From Cellulomonas sp. JH27-2 (GTDB lineage: Bacteria; Actinomycetota; Actinomycetes; Actinomycetales; Cellulomonadaceae): a stretch of DNA of 64,000 nt. The stretch lies in assembly GCF_014837175.1 (NCBI RefSeq), contig NZ_JACYFR010000001.1:434001-498000 (forward strand). The letters are read 5' to 3'. Shown here one piece after another: positions 54,483 through 63,081 of the stretch (position 1 is the stretch's first letter; each line of letters begins with the position of its first letter). The notes beneath the pieces were generated by a model, which was given only the letters and a program-made list of their open reading frames with translations, ran no database searches and was not told the origin of the DNA. The position numbers were made by a program, and so were the translations under genes.

Positions 54483-55331
54483 CTACGCCCGCGGCTTCGT
54501 CCCGACGATGCAGCGGGCCAGGCCCGGGACGGCGACGCGGTCGTCGCGGCGGTAGGGCTGGACCGCGTCGATCACGGACGCGCGGATGCGCTCGCGCGTG
54601 GCGTCGTCGGCGGCGGCCACCGCGTGGACGACGGGTGCGACGTGCTCGCTGATCGTCTCCCAGAACTCGTCGGGCGACGCGGTGACGAGCTCGACGTCGA
54701 CGTCGCGCTCGGCCACGTCGACCAGCCCCGCGCCCTCGAAGAGGTCCCGCACGAACCCCGGCGCGCTGCAGCGGAACATGCTAAGCCCGTCCGGGTCGAC
54801 GGGCGGTGGCGGGATCTCGGCAGCGACGGCGCCGGCCGGGATCGAGACCCACGGGTTGCGGTCCGGTTCCACCCACACCGCCGCGCAGAGCCGGCCGCCG
54901 GGCCGCAGCACGCGGACCAGTTCCGCCGTCGCGGCGGTCAGGTCGGGGAAGAACATGAGGCCGAGGCGGACGGAGACACCGTCGAAAGTCTCGTCGGCGA
55001 ACGGCAGGTCGTCGGCGCTCGCGACGACGGTCGTGACGTTGGTGATGCCGGCCGCGGCCGCTCGTCGGGCCGCGACCGCGAGCATGGGGGCCGACAGGTC
55101 CGTGAGGACGACGTGCGCCGCAGGGATCTGGGCCGCGATCGTCAGCCCGGGCTCGCCCGTACCCGACGCGACGTCCAGGTGCTGGCGCGTGGCGAGATCG
55201 AGCGCGTCGATCATCGCCGCCCCGACCGGCGCCAGCTGCCCGGTGATGACGTCGGACCACTTCTCCCACGCCGCCGCGCGCTCACCCCACGCCGCGCGCT
55301 GCGCGTCCCGGATCTCGTCTGCGCTCGCCAT
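54483..55331 (-). CDS. SAM-dependent methyltransferase (UbiE/class I)
   Basis: A 282-residue class I methyltransferase. It begins ASADEIRDAQRAAWGERAAA, with SAM motif I LDVASGTGEPGLTIAAQI, the acidic VVLTDLSAPMLAVAA, and post-motif VRVLRPGGRLCAAVWVEP. The substrate cannot be told; similar proteins methylate small molecules. Convergent with the kinase gene (5 nt). Confidence 0.88.
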   Translation of the reverse strand: MASADEIRDAQRAAWGERAAAWEKWSDVITGQLAPVGAAMIDALDLATRQHLDVASGTGEPGLTIAAQIPAAHVVLTDLSAPMLAVAARRAAAAGITNVTTVVASADDLPFADETFDGVSVRLGLMFFPDLTAATAELVRVLRPGGRLCAAVWVEPDRNPWVSIPAGAVAAEIPPPPVDPDGLSMFRCSAPGFVRDLFEGAGLVDVAERDVDVELVTASPDEFWETISEHVAPVVHAVAAADDATRERIRASVIDAVQPYRRDDRVAVPGLARCIVGTKPRA

Positions 55332-55453
55332 CGGACCTCGCCTTCGACACCTCGAGCGTGACGACCCCCGCAGTCCGGGGTCAAGGGCCACGCCGCCCGC
55401 TTCGCGTTCTGGGTTCCTGCCGCTATGCGGGCGTTTCCCAGCACGCGAGCCGC

Positions 55454-56668
55454 TCAGCGGCCGGCGTGCAGCCACGCGAGCGCGCCCTGGGCCGCGACGA
55501 CGCCCGTCGCGAACGACGCCTGGAGCAGGTAGCCGCCGGTCGGAGCCTCCCAGTCGAGCATCTCGCCGGCGACGAACGTGCCGGGGACCGTGTGCAGCAT
55601 GAGGTGCTCGTCCACCTGCGACCACCGCACGCCGCCGGCGCTGGAGATCGCCTTCTCGATGCCAGCCGTGGCGCTGACCTGCACCGGGACGGCCTTGACG
55701 AGCGCTGCGACGGCGGCCGGGTCGGTGGGCACCGGGCCGGCCTCCCGCAGCAACGACGCACCGACCGGGTCCAGGTTCAGCGCGCGGCGCAGCCAGGTCG
55801 ACGCCGAGTCCTTGGGACGACGCCGGTCGAGTCGATCCGCGAGGTGCGCGACGCTCATCTCGGGGCGCAGATCCACCTCGATGACGCAGGTACCGACCGC
55901 CAGCGCGGCGCGGACCGGCGCCCCGATCGCGTAGACCGGACCGCCCTCCAGGCCGGCGCGCGTCACCATCGCGTCGCCTCGCGCCGGTGCGCCGCCCGCG
56001 CCTCGCACGCTCAGGGCCACGCTCTTGAGGGGAGCGCCCGCGAAGCGCTCCGCGAACGTCTCGCTCCAGGCCACGCGCACGCCGACGTTGGCCGGCTGCA
56101 TGGGCGTCACCTCGATGCCGCGCCCGACGAACGCGTCGACCCACCCGCCGTCCGACCCGAGCCGCGCCCACGAGGCACCGCCGAGCGCGAGCACGACGAC
56201 GTCCTGCTCGGTGGTGAGCGCGGCACCGTCGGCGCCGGTGAACCGCAGCGCGCCGTCGTCGGCCCAGCCGGTCCAGCGCTGCCGCCGCTCGAGGCGCACC
56301 CCCTGCTCGGCCAGCCGGCCCAGCCACGCGCGGACCAGCGGCGTCGCGCGGAACGACTGCGGGAACACCCGGCCGCTCGTACCGACGAACGTGGGTTCAC
56401 CCAGCTCGGCGCACCACGCCCGCAGGTCGGCGGGACCGAAGACGTCGAGCATGGGCGCGAGACGAACCGCGGACGCGCCGTACCTGGTCAGGAACGCGGC
56501 GCGGTCCTCGCTGTGCGTGATGTTCAGGCCGCCGTGGCCGGCAAGCATGAACTTGCGGGGCACGGACGGCATGCGGTCGACCACCGTGACGTCGACGCCC
56601 GCGCGGGCCAGGGTCTCCGCGGCGATCAGTCCCGCGGGACCGCCGCCGACGACCGTCGCGGTGCTCAC
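55454..56668 (-). CDS. FAD-dependent oxidoreductase of the YhiN/HI0933 type (TIGR03862-like)
   Basis: A 404-residue flavoprotein. FAD motif TATVVGGGPAGLIAAETLAR is at the N-terminus, followed by KFMLAGHGGLNITHSED. A TSGRVFPQSF signature and the C-terminal FVAGEMLDWEAPTGGYLLQA match the HI0933-like (YhiN) family of uncharacterised flavoproteins. The GTG start overlaps the stop of the upstream pyridoxamine-oxidase-like gene (GTGA). Reaction unknown. Confidence 0.9.
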   Translation of the reverse strand: MSTATVVGGGPAGLIAAETLARAGVDVTVVDRMPSVPRKFMLAGHGGLNITHSEDRAAFLTRYGASAVRLAPMLDVFGPADLRAWCAELGEPTFVGTSGRVFPQSFRATPLVRAWLGRLAEQGVRLERRQRWTGWADDGALRFTGADGAALTTEQDVVVLALGGASWARLGSDGGWVDAFVGRGIEVTPMQPANVGVRVAWSETFAERFAGAPLKSVALSVRGAGGAPARGDAMVTRAGLEGGPVYAIGAPVRAALAVGTCVIEVDLRPEMSVAHLADRLDRRRPKDSASTWLRRALNLDPVGASLLREAGPVPTDPAAVAALVKAVPVQVSATAGIEKAISSAGGVRWSQVDEHLMLHTVPGTFVAGEMLDWEAPTGGYLLQASFATGVVAAQGALAWLHAGR

Positions 56669-57093
56669 CACGTCACCTCGGTGACGGCCGGCGGGTGCTG
56701 CGTCGTGTCGTAGGCGCGCAGCCAGCGGGGTCGGACGACGATCACCGCGAACTCGTCGGACCATACCCGCGAACCCGGGAGCTGGCGTTCGTACTCGGCG
56801 GCGAACCGGGCGCGCTCGTCGTCGTGCACCGCGCGCGCGTCCCCCTCCACCTGCACCGTCATCGCCCCGACCCCCACCACGACGGCGACCCGCGACTGCG
56901 CGGTGAGGTTGCGCACCGTGCGACCGGACGTGGGCGCGTCGAGGAACAGCGTCCCGTCGTCGAGCGCCGCGAGCCCGACGAGCGCGGCCTGCGGCGAACC
57001 GTCCGGCGCGACCGTCGCGACGATCCCGCTGCCGAGCCCGCGCACGAAGCGCGCGAACGCGAGCGGGTCGGTCACGTCGGGGTCGGCAGCCAC
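56665..57093 (-). CDS. Pyridoxamine-5'-phosphate oxidase-like (PPOX/F420-type) protein
   Basis: A 142-residue split-barrel flavin/F420-binding protein. It has GIVATVAPDGSPQAALVGLA, the RTVRNLTAQSRVAVVV segment and RPRWLRAYDTTQH near the end, matching the TIGR03618-type group that uses F420 or FMN in actinobacteria. It is coupled to the downstream flavoprotein, suggesting a shared redox task. The start is a GTG. Confidence 0.85.
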   Translation of the reverse strand: MAADPDVTDPLAFARFVRGLGSGIVATVAPDGSPQAALVGLAALDDGTLFLDAPTSGRTVRNLTAQSRVAVVVGVGAMTVQVEGDARAVHDDERARFAAEYERQLPGSRVWSDEFAVIVVRPRWLRAYDTTQHPPAVTEVTW

Positions 57094-57124
57094 GACGCCA
57101 CAGTAGGGGCACGACAGGGACGGC

Positions 57125-57550
57125 TCAGCCGGCGGCTTTGCGGACCAGCTCGGTGATGCGCTTCTCGTCGGCCGCGGTGAGCGTCGTCAGCGCGAACGAC
57201 GTGGCCCACATGGAGCCGTCGTCGAGCTGTGCCGCGTCGTTGAAACCCAGCGTCGAGTAACGGGCCTTGAACTTGCCGGCCGGCTGGAAGAAGCAGACCA
57301 CCTTGCCGCCCTTGGCGTAGGCGGGCATGCCGTACCAGGTCTTCACCTCGAGGTCCGGGGCCGCCTTCGTCACGAGCTCGTGGACCTTCTCGGCGAGCTC
57401 GCGGTCGTCTCCCATCTCCGCGATGTTGGCCAGCGCGTCGGCCAGGCCGTCGACCTTGCCGCTCTTCGCCTTGCGCCGCTCGGCGGCTGCTTCCTTCATC
57501 GCGGCGCGCTCGTCGTCGCTGAACGTCTGGGTCTTCGTCGTCGGTGTCAT
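57125..57550 (-). CDS. DUF1801 (YdhG-like) protein
   Basis: A 141-residue protein with the DUF1801 fold: helical Lys/Glu-rich start (ERAAMKEAAAERRKAKSGK), then LVTKAAPDLEVKTWYGMPAY with the W-G-M-P-x-Y signature, CFFQPAGKFKARYSTLGF, and a C-terminal helix ADEKRITELVRKAAG. Bacillus members are iron-chaperone-like (frataxin-like), but the role of this one is unproven. ATG 57550 is taken as the start. Confidence 0.88.
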   Translation of the reverse strand: MTPTTKTQTFSDDERAAMKEAAAERRKAKSGKVDGLADALANIAEMGDDRELAEKVHELVTKAAPDLEVKTWYGMPAYAKGGKVVCFFQPAGKFKARYSTLGFNDAAQLDDGSMWATSFALTTLTAADEKRITELVRKAAG

Positions 57551-57603
57551 GGCATCCACGCTAGGAGCCGCGGCGGGCGACCGCTTCTCGATTCCTGACC
57601 GAC

Positions 57604-57978
57604 CTACAGGACGCGCTCGGCGATGAGGCGGCCGATGGCTCGGACGTCGACGCCCGACGCGAAGTTGAACTTCACCTTGCCGACCTCGCTGAACCAGAGC
57701 TCCAGCTCGGAGTCACGATCGAGGGTGCCCGCCGTCTCGATCGAGAAGACGTTGACCTTGCCGTACGGCAGCGAGCTGTAGTCGCGCTTCTTGCCCGTGA
57801 TGCCCTGGACGTTGAGCGCGACGACGCGGCGGGACGTGAACGTCACCGAGTCACGCGTGCCCTTGAAGGCGAGCAGCACCTGCTCGTCGGGCAGCAGCAG
57901 GTCTGCGAGCTCGACGAGCGCCTCCTTGGGGTCCCACGGGGCGAGCTTGACGAAGCTGACGGTGTCGAAGTCGATCAT
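57604..57978 (-). CDS. Bacterial PH-domain protein (DUF1696)
   Basis: A 124-residue single-domain protein with a bacterial pleckstrin-homology fold: LLPDEQVLLAFKGTRDSVTFTSRRVVALN is the hallmark (DE-x-V...F-T-x-x-R), followed by the DYSSLPYGKVNVFSIETAGT and SELELWF strands. It likely oligomerises into rings, like other members. A hairpin lies directly upstream. Confidence 0.88.
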   Translation of the reverse strand: MIDFDTVSFVKLAPWDPKEALVELADLLLPDEQVLLAFKGTRDSVTFTSRRVVALNVQGITGKKRDYSSLPYGKVNVFSIETAGTLDRDSELELWFSEVGKVKFNFASGVDVRAIGRLIAERVL

Positions 57979-58009
57979 CGGTGCCTCCTGGTGTGCCGCG
58001 TGGGATCAG

Positions 58010-58050
58010 CGTTCTGCGTTTGTACCGCTATTCGCGACAAAAGCAGAACG
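58010..58050 (-). terminator. Hairpin between the DksA-like and PH-domain genes
   Basis: CGTTCTGC (58010-58017) and GCAGAACG (58043-58050) pair perfectly, and TTTGT pairs with ACAAA inside. It begins 9 nt past the DksA-like stop, so it is probably a terminator of the ligB-dksA unit. Confidence 0.65.
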
Positions 58051-58058
58051 TTGGCGCG

Positions 58059-58400
58059 TCAGGCGCCGCCCGCGTGGCGGACGCAGGTCGTCGCCGTGGG
58101 TCGGGCGGCCAGTCGTTCGGGATCGATGGGTTCGCCGCCGACGGCGCAGATGCCGTACGTGCCCGCGTCGAGCCGGGCCAGCGCGGCGTCGATGTCGGCC
58201 AGCCGCGCCGCGGCGTCGCCGGCCAGCGCGTCCACCTGCGCGCGCTCGAACGCGATGGTGGCGCCCTCCGGGTCGTGCTCGTCGTCGACGTTGCTGTCGC
58301 GGGCCGCGTCGACGATGTCGTCCTTGCTGCCGCGGAGCGCGGCCAGCCGCTCGATCGCGTCGGCCCGCATCGCCGCGAGCGCCTCCCGTGCGTCGGTCAC
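58059..58400 (-). CDS. DksA/TraR-like protein with degenerate zinc finger
   Basis: A 113-residue protein with the coiled-coil N-terminus of DksA/TraR proteins (REALAAMRADAIERLAALRG ... FERAQVDALAGDAAARLADI) and the C-terminal YGICAVGGEPIDPERLAARP-TATTCVRHAGG. In the family the motif is CxxC...CxxC; here the second Cys is Gly and the fourth is His, so only C-x2-G...C-x2-H remain. It is coupled by GTGA overlap to the ATP-dependent ligase upstream. Possibly an RNA polymerase-binding modulator; zinc binding is doubtful. Confidence 0.82.
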   Translation of the reverse strand: MTDAREALAAMRADAIERLAALRGSKDDIVDAARDSNVDDEHDPEGATIAFERAQVDALAGDAAARLADIDAALARLDAGTYGICAVGGEPIDPERLAARPTATTCVRHAGGA

Positions 58401-59926
58401 GGCGCCGCCAGCGCGCGGACCGTGTCGATCGTGTCGGCCTGGGCCGCGGTCTTGTCGTCGCGGTAGCGCAGGACGCGCGCGAAGCGGAGCGCGACGCCGC
58501 CCGGGTAGCGCGACGAGCGTTGCAGGCCGTCGAACGCGATCTCGACCACCTGCTCGGGGCGCAGCCGCACCTCGTAGCCGTCGGTCGGGCCGACGGCGAG
58601 CTCGGTGAACCGTTCCGTCTGCCACGCCAGCATCTGGTCGGTCATGCCCTTGAACGTCTTGCCGAGCATGACGAACCCGTCGCCGTCCCGCGCGCCCAGG
58701 TGGATGTTCGACAGGTAGCCCTGCCGCCGGCCCGAGCCCCGCTCGACGGCCAGCACTACCAGGTCGAGGGTGTGGCGCGGCTTGACCTTGACCCACGCGG
58801 CGCCTCGGCGGCCCGCCTCGTACGGGGCGTCGAGGGCCTTCACGACGACACCCTCCTGATGGTCGGCGACGACCTCGGCGAACCTCGCCCGGGCGACCGC
58901 AGGGTCGTCCGTCACCACGCGCGCGACGGCCGACGAGCCGGCGACCTGATCGAGCGCGACCAGCCGCTCGCGCAGCGGCGCGTCGAGCAGGTCGCGGCCG
59001 TCCACGTGCAGGCAGTCGAAGAAGAACGGCGTCAGGGCCGTCGCCGCGGCGACGTCGGCGTCCCGCGTCGCGCTGCGGGACGCGGTCTCCTGGAAGGGGC
59101 GCGGGCGGCCGGCCTCGTCGACGGCCATCGCCTCGCCGTCCAGCACCAGGTCGGTGGCCGGCATCGCCGCGACCGCTGCGACGATCTCCGGCACCCGCGC
59201 CGTGATGTCGTCGAGGCTGCGGGTGAACACCTGCACCTCGTCGCCGCGGCGGTGCACCTGGATCCGGATGCCGTCGAGCTTGGTGTCGACGACGACCGGT
59301 CCGTCGAGACCCGCCAGCGCGGTGACGACGTCGGGCGCGGACGACGCGAGCATGGGGCGCACAGGCCGGCCGACGACCAGAGTGAACGCGGCCAGCGCCC
59401 GCTCCGCCTCGTCGGGCGAACCGGCGCCCAGCGCCGCGACCGCGACCGGCTCCGTCGCGCCGGCGAGCATCGCGGCTCGTCGGACGGACGCGGGCGTCAC
59501 GCCGGCGGCCTCCGCGACAGCGTCGAGCAGCAACGAGTCGAGAGCGCCCTGCCGCACCTCACCGGTGACGAGCCCGCGCAGCAGCCGCTGCTCGTCGGCC
59601 GTCGCGGCGGCGAAGAGCTCGCGGGCCATCGTCGTCCGCCGGCCCGACGACCCGGCACCGGCCAACTCCGCCATCTCCTCGAACGCTGCGTCGACGCCCG
59701 CCACCGTGAGCGACGGCTCGGCGGCCGGCTCCGGCAGCGCAGTCATCGAACGCCACCCCAGTCCCGTCCGACGCTGGCGCAGCTCGCCGCCCAGGTAGCG
59801 GGAGACGACCTCGACGTCCGCAGGGTCGGTGCGCCGCAGCAGGTCGACGAGCAGCGCCCGCTTGGCCAGGCGCGAGCGCGTGGCCGCGAGCGCGGTGGAC
59901 GTGGCGGCGACGTCGGCGAGCAGCAT
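58397..59926 (-). CDS. ligB: ATP-dependent DNA ligase, LigB type
   Basis: A 509-residue ligase closely resembling mycobacterial LigB. The N-terminal DNA-binding domain includes TRSRLAKRALLVDLLRR and the segment starting GEVRQGALDSLLLDAVAEAA. Motif I is VVVDTKLDGIRIQVHRRGDE (catalytic Lys). Then come FTRSLDDITARVPE, DLVLDGEAMAVDE, TPFFFDCLHVDG, GVVVKALDAPYEAGRRGAAW and WVKVKPRHTLDLVVLAVE, and an OB domain with NIHLGARDGDGFVMLGKTFK. The start at ATG 59926 matches the family N-terminus (MLLADVAATS); longer in-frame sequence runs through an inverted repeat. It is used in repair rather than replication, which relies on LigA. Confidence 0.95.
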   Translation of the reverse strand: MLLADVAATSTALAATRSRLAKRALLVDLLRRTDPADVEVVSRYLGGELRQRRTGLGWRSMTALPEPAAEPSLTVAGVDAAFEEMAELAGAGSSGRRTTMARELFAAATADEQRLLRGLVTGEVRQGALDSLLLDAVAEAAGVTPASVRRAAMLAGATEPVAVAALGAGSPDEAERALAAFTLVVGRPVRPMLASSAPDVVTALAGLDGPVVVDTKLDGIRIQVHRRGDEVQVFTRSLDDITARVPEIVAAVAAMPATDLVLDGEAMAVDEAGRPRPFQETASRSATRDADVAAATALTPFFFDCLHVDGRDLLDAPLRERLVALDQVAGSSAVARVVTDDPAVARARFAEVVADHQEGVVVKALDAPYEAGRRGAAWVKVKPRHTLDLVVLAVERGSGRRQGYLSNIHLGARDGDGFVMLGKTFKGMTDQMLAWQTERFTELAVGPTDGYEVRLRPEQVVEIAFDGLQRSSRYPGGVALRFARVLRYRDDKTAAQADTIDTVRALAAP

Positions 59927-60009
59927 CCCCGCATCGTCGCGCGCCCCACCCACACGCGCCCGCGGAACCATCGACGCCCCCGCCATGCGCAGCGAGCCCA
60001 CCCTCACGA

Positions 60010-60080
60010 ATGGATGCATCCGTGGTTGTAGCGCGTGCGCCCGTGGCGGGCGCGGGCGCTGCAACCACGCGTGCATCCAT
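60010..60080. repeat. Long imperfect inverted repeat (about 25-bp arms) downstream of the thi operon
   Basis: The left arm (60010-60034, beginning ATGGATGCATCCGTGGTTG) and the right arm (60056-60080, ending CGTGCATCCAT) are inverted copies with two mismatches and one G-U pair. The loop is about 21 nt and G+C-rich. It lies 24 nt past the stop of the ABC ATPase gene and 84 nt before ligB. It probably terminates the thi operon, but it is larger than needed. Confidence 0.7.
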
Positions 60081-60104
60081 CCGCGAGGCCAGCTCGCGTG
60101 CTGA

Positions 60105-60851
60105 TCACGCCAGGGCGGGGAGATCCACGCCCAGCGCCGAGAGCACCCGGGCGCGGGCCGACTGGTCCGAGCGCGGGGGGACCTCCAGGACCACCCGGCC
60201 GGGGCGGTCGCTCATCACCAGGACGCGGTCGGCGAGGAGGAGCGCCTCGTCGACGTCGTGCGTCACGAGGACCACGGCCGCGGACGCACCACCGGCCGAC
60301 CCCAGCGACACCGACGCCAGCCACGCGTTGAGCCGCCGCCGGGTCAGGGCGTCGAGCGCACCGAACGGCTCGTCGAGCAGGAGCACCGGCCGCTGCGGGA
60401 GGCAGGTGCGGGCGAGGGCGAGCCGCTGCCGCATGCCGCCGGACAGCTCGTGCGGCCACGACCGCTCGAAGCCGCCCAGCCCGAACTCGTCGAACAGCGC
60501 CCGCGCCCGCCCGTCGGCCACATCCCGCGGGACACCAGCGATCCGCGCCCCCACCAGCACGTTCGCCCACGCGCGCCGCCACGGCAGCAGGCTGTCCCCC
60601 TGCGGCATCCAGGCCGTGGCGGCGCGCCCATCGGGACCGACGGGCAGCGCCAGCTCGTCGGCCCGCACGCGGGCGCCGGCCGGGAGCAACCCGCCCAGCA
60701 CCCGCAGCAGCGTCGACTTGCCGCAGCCCGACGGGCCGACGACGGCCACGAACTCCCCCGGCGCGACGCGCAGCGAGACGTCCGCGAGGACCGCGAGCGA
60801 CCCGTACGCGACCGACAGCCCGCGCACGCGCACGTCAGGGGAGGTAGTCAT
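60105..60851 (-). CDS. thiZ: Thiamine-precursor ABC transporter, ATPase subunit
   Basis: A 248-residue ABC ATPase of the nitrate/taurine/thiamine-precursor group. Walker A is VVGPSGCGKSTLLRVLGGLL, signature LSGGMRQRLALARTCL, Walker B VLLLDEPFGALDALT, and switch His in VLVTHDVDEALLLAD. It overlaps the upstream binding-protein gene by 17 nt. The TPP riboswitch at the head of the operon identifies the substrate class as a thiamine precursor (probably hydroxymethylpyrimidine) by inference. Confidence 0.88.
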   Translation of the reverse strand: MTTSPDVRVRGLSVAYGSLAVLADVSLRVAPGEFVAVVGPSGCGKSTLLRVLGGLLPAGARVRADELALPVGPDGRAATAWMPQGDSLLPWRRAWANVLVGARIAGVPRDVADGRARALFDEFGLGGFERSWPHELSGGMRQRLALARTCLPQRPVLLLDEPFGALDALTRRRLNAWLASVSLGSAGGASAAVVLVTHDVDEALLLADRVLVMSDRPGRVVLEVPPRSDQSARARVLSALGVDLPALA

Positions 60852-61821
60852 CGGTCCAGGCCGCGTCGGTGTCGAATCCCGTCTTCACCAGGTGGTTGTC
60901 CTCGAGGAACGCGACGAAGTCGTCCCACACCCGCGCCCGCTGCTGGCCCCACTGCGCCGGGTCGTCGGCATAGCGCGTGGACAGGTACTGCGCGCTGGCG
61001 GTGAGCAGGTCCGGATCCAGCTCGGGGGCGGCGCGGTGCAGCGCGTCGACGGCCGCGTCCGGGTCCGCCATCGCGTCGCGGTAGCCGTGCGCGAGGGCGC
61101 CGACGAAGGCCTTCACCATCGCCGGGTCGTTCGTGATGTGGGCGGCCGAGGTCGCGACGAGCGGCGTGTACCAGTCGGGGATGCAGTCGGTGTGGTCGAT
61201 GAACGGGATCGTGGAGACGTCGAGGTGGTCGATGTCGCGCGCCTCGATGGTCTCCCACGCGTCGAACACCCATGCCGCGTCGTACTGGTGCCGGGTGAGG
61301 CCGATGCGGAAGTCGTCGCTCACCAGCGGCGTGAACGTGACCTTCTGAGGGTCGCCGCCGTCGCAGGAGACGAGCTTCTTGATGAGCGCCTTCTCCAGGT
61401 CGGAGCCGTACGTGCCGTAGCTGTGCCCGGCGAGGTCCCGGGGCCGCGTGATGCCCGACGACGTCAGCGACAGCAGGCTGGATGTGTTGTGCTCGATGAC
61501 GGTGGCGACCGAGACGATGTCGGCGCCCTGCTCGCGCGCAGGCACGAGCCCCTCGGCGACGGTGTAGGCGAAGTCGGCCTTGCCGGCGGCGAGCAGCTGG
61601 CTGCCGGACGTCTCCCCCGGTTCGACGATCGTCACGTCCAGGCCCGCGTCGCGGAAGTACCCGCGGTCCTGAGCCAGGTAGAGGCCGGAGTGGTTGGTGT
61701 TGGGCGTCCAGTCGAGGACGACGTCGACGTGGGTGGTGCCGTCCTTCGCGTCGGCCTGGCTGCTGCACGCGGCGAGGAGCGCGACGACAGCGGCGGAGGC
61801 GACGAGGGTGAGGCGGTTCAT
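60835..61821 (-). CDS. thiY: Thiamine-precursor ABC transporter, substrate-binding lipoprotein (NMT1/THI5-like)
   Basis: A 328-residue lipoprotein: signal LVASAAVVALLAAC with lipobox LLAAC, then the NMT1/THI5-like domain starting VDVVLDWTPNTNHSGLYLAQ, with YFRDAGLDVTIVEPGETSGS and the ITRPRDLAGHSYGTYGSDLE stretch. THI5-type binding proteins hold pyrimidine precursors of thiamine. The ATG at 61821 gives a full signal peptide. Operon member between permease and ATPase. Confidence 0.9.
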   Translation of the reverse strand: MNRLTLVASAAVVALLAACSSQADAKDGTTHVDVVLDWTPNTNHSGLYLAQDRGYFRDAGLDVTIVEPGETSGSQLLAAGKADFAYTVAEGLVPAREQGADIVSVATVIEHNTSSLLSLTSSGITRPRDLAGHSYGTYGSDLEKALIKKLVSCDGGDPQKVTFTPLVSDDFRIGLTRHQYDAAWVFDAWETIEARDIDHLDVSTIPFIDHTDCIPDWYTPLVATSAAHITNDPAMVKAFVGALAHGYRDAMADPDAAVDALHRAAPELDPDLLTASAQYLSTRYADDPAQWGQQRARVWDDFVAFLEDNHLVKTGFDTDAAWTDDYLP

Positions 61822-61844
61822 GGTTCTCCTAGCGGGACGGTCGT

Positions 61845-62693
61845 CTAGCGGGAGGCTCGTCGCCACGGCGTGGCCAGGCGGCCCAGCGCGTCGACGAGCA
61901 GGAACAGGGCGCCGGTCAGGACGGCGATGACGACGACGGCGACGAGGATCTGGTCGACGTCGTAGGACTTGCGCGAGCGCTGGATGAAGACGCCGAGCCC
62001 GCTGGTTCCGGCCAGGTACTCCGAGACGACGGCCGCGCCGATGACGTACGTCGTCGCGACCCGCAGCCCGCCGAACGCACCCGGCACGGCCGCCGGGAGC
62101 CGCACCAGCCAGAACTGGTTCCACCGCCGCCCGCCCAGCCCGCGCACCATGTCGACGTGCGCACCGTCGACGTCGGACATCGCGGTGACGGCCGCGACGA
62201 GCACGGGGAAGAACACCGTCAGCGCGACGAGCAGCACCTTGGGCAGCAGCCCGAACCCCGCCCACAGGATCAGCAGCGGGGCCAGCACGACGGTCGGGAC
62301 GGTCTGGGTGAGCGTGACCAGCGGGTACACGGTGTCGGCGACGACGGGGAACGCGGCGATCAGCACCGCGAGCGCCAGCCCGACGACCGCCCCGAGCACC
62401 AGGCCGAGCGCGGCCTCGGTCAGGGTCGTGGCGATGTGCAGGCCCAGCAGCGGCGCCGACTCGACGCCCGCTGCGGCCACCTGCGAGGGCGCCGGCAGGA
62501 CGAACTCCGGCAGGCCCGACGTCCGAGCCACCACCTCCCAGGCGCCGACCAGCACGACCGCGGCGAGGGTCGGTGCGAGCACTCGTCTGACCGCCGTCCT
62601 GCTCCCCCGGCCACGCGCCGACGGGAGCGACGCGGGCGGGTCCGCGAGGGCCGTGCTCGGCGCCGCCCGGACCGGCAGCGCCGCGCGCGTCAC
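61845..62693 (-). CDS. thiX: Thiamine-precursor ABC transporter, permease subunit
   Basis: A 282-residue membrane protein with the binding-protein-dependent permease signature (VKSL-like EAA loop DVDGAHVDMVRGLGGRRWNQ) and about six helices, including VVLVGAWEVVARTSGLPEFV and TVPTVVLAPLLILWAGFGLL. The start GTG overlaps the stop of the thiamine-binding protein gene (GTGA). Second gene of the TPP-riboswitch operon. Confidence 0.9.
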   Translation of the reverse strand: MTRAALPVRAAPSTALADPPASLPSARGRGSRTAVRRVLAPTLAAVVLVGAWEVVARTSGLPEFVLPAPSQVAAAGVESAPLLGLHIATTLTEAALGLVLGAVVGLALAVLIAAFPVVADTVYPLVTLTQTVPTVVLAPLLILWAGFGLLPKVLLVALTVFFPVLVAAVTAMSDVDGAHVDMVRGLGGRRWNQFWLVRLPAAVPGAFGGLRVATTYVIGAAVVSEYLAGTSGLGVFIQRSRKSYDVDQILVAVVVIAVLTGALFLLVDALGRLATPWRRASR

Positions 62694-62980
62694 CGGAACT
62701 TGCCGACGAGGTCCGCGATGCGCGGGCCGTCGTCGGCGCCCGTCTGCGCCACCTTGATGTGGCTGCTCACGCCGGCAGCGCCGGCCCGGACCGTCGCCTC
62801 GTGGACCTCGCGCAGCAGCGACCAGACCTGGTCGGGCGTGCCCTCGACGGTGGTGCCCATGGCCCCCACCTCGTAGGTGAGGCCGGAGCCCTGGATCACC
62901 GCGATGGCGGCGTCCACGTAGGCGTAGCGGTCGTGGTCGGTGCCGCTCGGGCGCGGCGAGACCTGGATCTGTGCGAGCAC
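62690..62980 (-). CDS. Thiamine-binding protein (MTH1187/YkoF-like, DUF77)
   Basis: A 96-residue protein starting LAQIQVSPRPSGTDHDRYAY, followed by YEVGAMGTTVEGTPDQVWSL and HIKVAQTGADDGPRIADLVG. This matches the MTH1187/YkoF-type thiamine-binding proteins that accompany HMP/thiamine transporters. GTG 62980 has a GGAGGA ribosome site 8 nt upstream. It is the first gene behind the TPP riboswitch and overlaps the permease. Confidence 0.88.
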   Translation of the reverse strand: MLAQIQVSPRPSGTDHDRYAYVDAAIAVIQGSGLTYEVGAMGTTVEGTPDQVWSLLREVHEATVRAGAAGVSSHIKVAQTGADDGPRIADLVGKFR

Positions 62981-63081
62981 GGTGTCCTCCGGATTCGGGG
63001 CACACCAGCAGCAGGCCGTGGGCACGCACGACGGCGGGACGGACGCCGGCGACGACGTCCGCCGACGCCGCGCGAGACCGC

